Below are positions 31,329-35,990 of a stretch of 35,990 nucleotides of DNA, one piece after another. Under the pieces are notes generated by a model. The model was not told the origin of the DNA and made no database searches. It saw nothing but the letters and a program-made list of their open reading frames with translations. The translations under genes were made by a program, and so were the position numbers. The DNA comes from Darwinibacter acetoxidans_A. GTDB taxonomy: Bacteria > Bacillota > Limnochordia > Darwinibacteriales > Darwinibacteriaceae. The stretch is from assembly GCA_041936745.1 (NCBI GenBank), contig JBHGWS010000015.1, forward strand, positions 1-35,990. The letters run 5' to 3'. Each line of letters opens with the position of its first letter. The stretch's first letter is position 1.

Positions 31329-34300
31329 CTAAACCTCCTCAGCCAGAGCCACCGAAACAATTTGGGAGGTGGCCTCTTCGTTCATAGTTACTCCGTATAA
31401 AGTATGTGCTACTTCCATCGTCGCCTGGCGGTGGGTGATTACCAAAAATTGTGTATCGCTGGCAAACTCTTTCATCAGCTGAGCAAACCGGCCTAAATTG
31501 CTCTCATCTAAAGTAGCATCGATTTCATCCAACACACAAAAAGGTGTGGGGTTGACTTTACGGATGGCAAAAAGCAGGGCAATGGCAGTCAAAGCCCTCT
31601 CGCCTCCGGATAAAAGAAGTAAATTCTGCAGCTTTTTGCCGGGAGGCTGAGCTAAAACATCGATGCCTGCCGTTAAAACAGCTGCGGGATCGGTTAAAAC
31701 CAGATCGGCCCGCCCGCCTTGAAAGAGCCGGGCAAAGAGCCGTTGAAATTCCTGCCTGACCTGTTCAAAAGCCTTAAGCAGTTTCGTTCTGCACAGCTTG
31801 TCCATTTCGTTGATTACATCTTCCAAATCCTGCCTGGCCTTCTTGAGATCACTTAACTGCGCTTCTAAAAACTCGCATCTTTCTTTCACCCTGTCGTATT
31901 CGTGGGCTGCTCTTGGGTTGACTAAACCCAAGTTATTGATTTTCCGGCGCAGCTGCTCCCGCTGTTTTTTTAAGGCTGCTTTTTTCTCTGTCACTTCGCG
32001 CTCGGTAACTTCCCGCAGCGTCAGCTTTTCATCGGCCAGAGTTTCCAAAAAGGCCGCTTCTTCTTTGGCCAGCTGTTCGCTTTCGATTTCTAATTTATAT
32101 AAGGCGCGCTCTTTGCTGGTCTGGTTTTTGTTGGCCGCGCTTAAATTTTGCCGAGCAGCTTTCTGCTCCTCTTTGGCTTGAGCCAAATTTGACTGCAGGG
32201 CTGTCAATTTTTCGCGCAACTCGGCCCGGGCAGTTTCATTTTCAGCATTTGTTTTCTCAATGTCAGCAATTGCCCGGCAGTAAAACTGCCGGTTTTCGGC
32301 CAGTTCCGTAGTTTCTAATGCCGCCTCTTGCATAAACCTCTCAACTTCCGCTTTTCTAAAAGCGGTATTCTTTTTTTGGGCGGCTAAGTTTTCCCGCCTG
32401 CCGTTTAATTCAGCTAATTCAACTCTGTGGGCGCTGAGCTTGTCTCTGGCCGTTAAAAGCCCATCCTCTAATTCTGCAAGGGATTCTTCCATCGTTTGAA
32501 TCTCCCCGCGGTGCTGTATTTCTTCTCCTTCCAACTCCAAAACCACGGCGGCGGCCTGCTTTTGTTCCGCGCCCAGCGATTCAAAGGCAGCCTCCAGATC
32601 TTCAATTTTTTCTTTCTGCGCCAGCAGCGCTTTCTTGCCGCGGGCAATTTCCTCTTTAAGTTGGTTTTCCCTTTCGGAAAGCCGCTGTTCTTTGAGTTTT
32701 TGAGCCAATAACTTTTCCTGCAGTTCGGCTTGGCACTCATTGTTCAAGGCAGTTTGTTTCTTTAAAGCACTGCTCTTTTTTTCACTCTGCAAAATCTCCT
32801 GCTTTAAATCGGCTGCTTCTGCCGCCAGTTTGTCAATTTCCGTTTTCCGCCGTAAAAGGCCGGCCCTGTTCGCCAGGCTGCCTCCCGTCATGGCACCGGT
32901 GGGGAAAACTACTGAACCGTCCCTGGCCACAAGCCTTGAAAAGCCCCGCAGGCGGTTTTTTAAAGCGAGAGCCGCATCTAAGTCTGCCGTGATCACTGTC
33001 AAACCTAAGAGGGAATTGATGGCCGGCCTAAATTTTTCCTGAAACTGCAGAAGTTCTTCGCCCGTTCCCAAGACGCCGGGCATGTTTAGTAAAGCGCGGT
33101 TTGCTTTGGAAAAATGTCTCTGCCTCATATTGGCGAGGGGCAGGAAGGTTACCCTGCCCGCTTGGGCGGATTTCAGCCAGTCAATCAGTTTTTTGGCATC
33201 TTCCTCCGTTTCCGTGATTACATTTTGTAAAGCCCCGCCTAAGGCAACTTCAAAAGCGGTTTCCAAGCCCTCAGGCACGGTGATGATCTCTGCCACCGTC
33301 CCCAGTATCAAGGGTGCTAACTGACGGTTTTGCATAAGCCTGCGCACACCTTGGCCGTACCCTTCGTAACCTGCCTCCAGCTCCTTAAGCGTCTTCAGGC
33401 GCGAATCCAATTGAGCAAAGCGGGCCTCTAATTTATTTTTCTCGCGGTTAATTTCCGCTAAAGCGGCTGTGCGTGCAGAGATTTCCTCCGCCAAGTTCTT
33501 TTGCTGTTGCAAAATCTCTTTGAGGGTATCTACCGCCGCTAGTTTTTCATTTTTTAAAGCGGCCCTTTCGCTTTCAAGCTGCTTTAGCGCCAGAGCTAAT
33601 TCGGCACAGTTTTCCTCCGCTGCCCGCAGCTGCGCTAAATATGCCTTTTCCCTTTCCTGAAAGGTCCTTTGAAAGTTCCTTCTTTCCGTCAACCGGCGCA
33701 TAAACTCAAAAAAATCATCTTTAAGTTGATTTACCCGTTTTTTAGTTTTCTCCAGGTTTAAGGCAAGTTCTTTCGTTAAAGCCTCGTTTTTAAGAACTTC
33801 CTTTTCCTTTGCGGCAATTTCTTGCTCTATTTCCGCAAGTTTCTGCTCCCAGCTGTCCGCTTCTTTTCCCAGCTTTGCCAATTCCAAGCTTTTTTCCTCG
33901 CTGAGCCGCAGCAGTTGGGTTGACCTTGCTTCATTGTTTTTCTGCCGCTCTTGGTAAAGCTGGATTTTATGTAAACCTTCGTTAAAGTCATCCCGCAGGC
34001 GGGCTTTTTCGCCCAGCTTTTCTTCTTTCTTTTCTTCTAAAGAAGAGATCCGCAGCTCCAGTTCAGCGGAGCTTGCCTCCAAGCTTAAGCAGTGGGCCTG
34101 CGCCGCCTCATAATCCTTTTTCGCCTGCCGACAGCCCGCTTCATTTTTCTCCTTTTTAGCCTGTAGAGCTCGCCAAGCAAGGCTGTGGCAGTCAAGCTCA
34201 ACTCGGCGCAGATCGGCCGTTAGGTTTAAATAAAGGCGCGCTTTTTCCGCCTCTTTCTGCAGAGGGCCCAGTTGAGCCAAAAGCTCGCCATAAATGTCCG

Positions 34301-34874
34301 TTACCCTTAAAACATCCACGTTGGTGTCCTCTAATTTTTTCAGCGCTTCTTCTTTCCGCCGGCGGTATTTTACAATGCCCGCCGTCTCCTCCAAAAGAAC
34401 CCTTCTGTCTTCGGAGCGGGCGCTTAACACCGTATCAACTTGGCCTTGGCCGATAATGGCACAGCCCTCGCGGCCCAGCCCCGTATCGGTAAAGAGCTCG
34501 TGGATGTCTTTTAAACGGCAGTTTTGTTTGTTGATCAAAAATTCGCTTTCACCGGAGCGGTAGAGGCGGCGGCTAACGGTTATTTCCGAATAATCGAGGG
34601 GTAAATGCCCCGAGCGGTTATCTAAAGTTAGGTGGACTTGAGCCATGCCTAAAGGCTTTCTGCCATCGGAACCGGCAAAAATTATATCTTCCATCCTCTG
34701 GCCCCTCAGGCTTTTGGCGCTTTGTTCGCCTAAAACCCAACGCATCGCATCGGCAATGTTACTTTTGCCGCTGCCGTTGGGCCCTACTATTGCCGTAACG
34801 CCGCTGCCAAATTCCAAAGAGACGGAATTGGCAAATGATTTAAACCCCTGCAGCTCCAAACGTTTCAAACGCAT
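31329..34874 (-). CDS. smc: Chromosome segregation protein SMC
   Basis: A full-length 1181-residue SMC. Walker A GPNGSGKS is at residues 31-38. Two long coiled coils (about 170-500 and 665-1010) flank a hinge (about 505-660, with GYGQGVRRLM and GGALQNVITETEEDA). The C-terminal head carries the ABC signature LLLSGGERALT (about 1085) and Walker B FCVLDEIDATLDE (about 1113). With ScpA and ScpB it loads at parS and aligns the chromosome arms. ATG at 34874 with a GGAGG SD. An extended -10 promoter candidate lies about 32 nt upstream. In most Bacillota rnc lies just upstream; here it is a sigma factor gene. Confidence 0.98.
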   Translation of the reverse strand: MRLKRLELQGFKSFANSVSLEFGSGVTAIVGPNGSGKSNIADAMRWVLGEQSAKSLRGQRMEDIIFAGSDGRKPLGMAQVHLTLDNRSGHLPLDYSEITVSRRLYRSGESEFLINKQNCRLKDIHELFTDTGLGREGCAIIGQGQVDTVLSARSEDRRVLLEETAGIVKYRRRKEEALKKLEDTNVDVLRVTDIYGELLAQLGPLQKEAEKARLYLNLTADLRRVELDCHSLAWRALQAKKEKNEAGCRQAKKDYEAAQAHCLSLEASSAELELRISSLEEKKEEKLGEKARLRDDFNEGLHKIQLYQERQKNNEARSTQLLRLSEEKSLELAKLGKEADSWEQKLAEIEQEIAAKEKEVLKNEALTKELALNLEKTKKRVNQLKDDFFEFMRRLTERRNFQRTFQEREKAYLAQLRAAEENCAELALALKQLESERAALKNEKLAAVDTLKEILQQQKNLAEEISARTAALAEINREKNKLEARFAQLDSRLKTLKELEAGYEGYGQGVRRLMQNRQLAPLILGTVAEIITVPEGLETAFEVALGGALQNVITETEEDAKKLIDWLKSAQAGRVTFLPLANMRQRHFSKANRALLNMPGVLGTGEELLQFQEKFRPAINSLLGLTVITADLDAALALKNRLRGFSRLVARDGSVVFPTGAMTGGSLANRAGLLRRKTEIDKLAAEAADLKQEILQSEKKSSALKKQTALNNECQAELQEKLLAQKLKEQRLSERENQLKEEIARGKKALLAQKEKIEDLEAAFESLGAEQKQAAAVVLELEGEEIQHRGEIQTMEESLAELEDGLLTARDKLSAHRVELAELNGRRENLAAQKKNTAFRKAEVERFMQEAALETTELAENRQFYCRAIADIEKTNAENETARAELREKLTALQSNLAQAKEEQKAARQNLSAANKNQTSKERALYKLEIESEQLAKEEAAFLETLADEKLTLREVTEREVTEKKAALKKQREQLRRKINNLGLVNPRAAHEYDRVKERCEFLEAQLSDLKKARQDLEDVINEMDKLCRTKLLKAFEQVRQEFQRLFARLFQGGRADLVLTDPAAVLTAGIDVLAQPPGKKLQNLLLLSGGERALTAIALLFAIRKVNPTPFCVLDEIDATLDESNLGRFAQLMKEFASDTQFLVITHRQATMEVAHTLYGVTMNEEATSQIVSVALAEEV

Positions 34875-34905
34875 TATATTCCTCCGACATCAGACTCTAA
34901 GTGTT

Positions 34906-34914
34906 ATTGTATCA
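34906..34914 (-). promoter_or_regulatory. Candidate extended -10 promoter for smc-ftsY
   Basis: On the minus strand TGATACAAT fits the extended -10 pattern TGnTATAAT with one mismatch in the hexamer. The -35 region is weak. It lies in the 66-bp gap between the sigma gene and smc, about 32 nt before the smc ATG. Confidence 0.4.
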
Positions 34915-34940
34915 CACCTGCAGGGAAAAAAGAAACTCGC

Positions 34941-35633
34941 TTACCGCTGCAAGCTGGCATCGAAATATAAATCTTTGCGCTTTCTGACATCTGTGGGTAC
35001 CTGGGGGCTTAAAAGCGAACCGTACTCCGCTACCAAGCGCTTCAACTTGCTCTTTACCCGCGTGCGGGCATTGTCGATTACTTTTAAGCCAACGCCCATC
35101 TCCTCCTCAATTTCCCCCGCCGTATAACCCTTTAACAGGCGGGTGATTACCGCGTGTTCTAAAAGGGATAAGTGGTTTTTCAGCACCCTGTTTAGAGCCT
35201 GCTGGCTGTATTTTTCCTCTAAAATCTTGAGCGGATCCAAATGGCGGCCGTTATCAGGCAGCAGATCAATGACTGTCCGGTTTGCATCGGGGCCCAGTGG
35301 TGCCTGCAGTGACGTTGCTTCATTGAGCAGGCGGTGTTTGTTGCCGCTCGTTTGTTTGATGATGTTGTAGACCCGGCGGATAATGCAGATGTAGGCAAAG
35401 GAACTGAACTTCACATCATATTTCTCCGGGTTGTACTGTTCAATGGCACTTAAAAGCCCAATCAAGCCTTCCTGCAGCAGATCTTCGAAATCCAGGAAAC
35501 TAGAATAGTAATTGCGGATAATGTACTTCACCATTGGAATATATTTAGCCACCAAAGTATCCATTACCTCTGCCTCGCCGGCGCGGATTCTTTCGATGAG
35601 CTCCAGATCGATTTTCTGGTTATTATCGGCCAT
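34941..35633 (-). CDS. Sigma-70 family RNA polymerase sigma factor, SigH-like
   Basis: A 230-residue sigma factor. Region 2 (about residues 22-95) has DLLQEGLIGLLSAIEQYNP and FSSFAYICIIRRVYNIIK. A central spacer with KHRLLNEATSLQAPLG resembles the SigH pattern. Region 4 (about 160-215) has the helix-turn-helix YTAGEIEEEMGVGLKVIDNARTRVKSKL. It lacks a sigma-1.1 region and is shorter than SigA. Canonical sigH in Bacillota sits by rpmG-secE-nusG, so this may be a SigH paralogue or a relocated sigH. ATG at 35633 with an AAGGAGG SD. No anti-sigma gene is next to it. It is divergent from the helix-turn-helix gene at 35853. Confidence 0.88.
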   Translation of the reverse strand: MADNNQKIDLELIERIRAGEAEVMDTLVAKYIPMVKYIIRNYYSSFLDFEDLLQEGLIGLLSAIEQYNPEKYDVKFSSFAYICIIRRVYNIIKQTSGNKHRLLNEATSLQAPLGPDANRTVIDLLPDNGRHLDPLKILEEKYSQQALNRVLKNHLSLLEHAVITRLLKGYTAGEIEEEMGVGLKVIDNARTRVKSKLKRLVAEYGSLLSPQVPTDVRKRKDLYFDASLQR

Positions 35634-35689
35634 TACCCTGCCTCCTTGTCCTCTGGTCCAGGCTGTCTAGTCCATATATATGCCGGGGC

Positions 35690-35737
35690 GGAATTACTAT
35701 TCCAGAAAGAAGGGTGGGCGTTTACCATAGTTTATGG
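35690..35737. promoter_or_regulatory. Two short dyads in the divergent region
   Basis: Two perfect 5-bp inverted repeats lie in the 219-bp gap between the divergent genes: GGAAT-TACT-ATTCC (35690-35703) and CCATA-GTT-TATGG (35725-35737). They could be operator sites for the helix-turn-helix protein or part of promoter control. The arms are short, so chance is possible. I see no clear -35/-10 pair for the sigma gene here. Confidence 0.25.
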
Positions 35738-35819
35738 ATAATCTGCTCGTTTTTGCAGGATTAATGCTCAATTGTGCCAGAGTTTATGTAAAGGTTTTTA
35801 GTTTGGCGAGGTTAAGACT

Positions 35820-35828
35820 TGATATAAA
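35820..35828 (+). promoter_or_regulatory. Candidate extended -10 promoter for the partial helix-turn-helix gene
   Basis: TGATATAAA fits the extended -10 pattern TGnTATAAT with one mismatch, 24 nt before the GTG at 35853. The -35 is weak (TTTGGC or TTGGCG, with short spacing). Confidence 0.35.
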
Positions 35829-35852
35829 GAGAATTGGGAGAGTGGGATTGGG

Positions 35853-35990
35853 GTGCAGTATACAAATTATCTGGCACAAATTGCAGCGCTTATCAGAAAA
35901 AACCCCAGTATCACCGTGCGCGAAATTGCGGCGGAACTTAAGTTTGCAGACAGTAAATCTGTTTATTACTGGCTGGAAAAAAGTGATATC
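35853..35990 (+). CDS. Helix-turn-helix protein, 5' end only (cut by window edge)
   Basis: From GTG at 35853, 46 codons are open to the right edge. The sequence has a tri-helical DNA-binding pattern: LAQIAALIRKNPSITVREIA, then AELKFADSKSVYYWLEKS, where the second part would be the recognition helix. Such an N-terminus is seen in LexA-like or similar repressors, but the rest is outside the window. A purine-rich SD (GGGAG and GTGGGA) precedes it. It diverges from the SigH-like gene and could control it. The start codon is probable, not certain. Confidence 0.6.
   Translation, partial: MQYTNYLAQIAALIRKNPSITVREIAAELKFADSKSVYYWLEKSDI

Noticed and set aside
1..35990. CRISPR arrays, insertion sequences, tRNA or rRNA genes
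   Set aside because: I saw no regularly spaced direct repeats, no transposase-like protein, and no recognisable tRNA or rRNA segments.

Overview
The window is a stretch of Bacillota (Firmicutes) chromosome, probably from a motile, anaerobic, Clostridia-like lineage. The gene order follows a conserved backbone: smc-ftsY, ylxM-ffh-rpsP-khpA-rimM-trmD-rplS, lepB-rbgA-rnhB, dprA-topA-trmFO-xerC-hslV-hslU, then the large fla/che operon. The same order is known from Bacillus subtilis and many Clostridia. Almost every gene lies on the minus strand, so transcription runs from high to low coordinates. The only plus-strand gene I support is a partial one at the right edge. Base composition is close to balanced, start codons are often GTG or TTG, and most genes have strong Shine-Dalgarno (SD) sequences.

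Right part (about 35990-25220). A divergent pair opens the region: a partial helix-turn-helix gene on plus and a SigH-like sigma factor on minus. Next come smc and ftsY, ending at a likely terminator. A 633-bp gene-poor gap follows; it holds what looks like a decayed reading frame and, at its end, a consensus sigma-A promoter (TTGACA, 17 bp, TATACT). That promoter drives the SRP, ribosome and tRNA-modification operon ylxM-ffh-rpsP-khpA-rimM-trmD-rplS. A terminator after rplS separates it partly from lepB-rbgA-rnhB.

Middle (about 25220-13650). After rnhB come a D,D-carboxypeptidase gene with a terminator, then two translationally coupled Lrp/AsnC regulators followed by two tandem terminators. 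A small zinc-ribbon gene with its own sigma-A promoter leads into dprA. A further sigma-A promoter with a leader of about 130 nt precedes topA, which heads topA-trmFO-xerC-hslV-hslU. The codY gene that follows hslU in B. subtilis is absent. In its place is a 227-bp spacer with a terminator and a candidate sigma-H-type promoter.

Left part (13426-1). This is the flagellar basal body, export and hook operon: flgB-flgC-fliE-fliF-fliG-fliH-fliI-fliJ-ylxF-like-fliK-flgD-(FlgD-adjacent protein)-flgE-motA-motB-fliL and a FliY-like switch protein cut by the window edge. Together these genes build the rod, MS ring, rotor, export ATPase, hook-length control, hook and stator. fliM and flbD are not in their frequent positions.

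Most of the window is ordinary core genome. I did not find a convincing undescribed system. The best second-look items are the decayed locus between ftsY and ylxM, the SigH-like factor beside smc together with the sigma-H-like site before flgB, and the FliY-like protein with degenerate phosphatase motifs.
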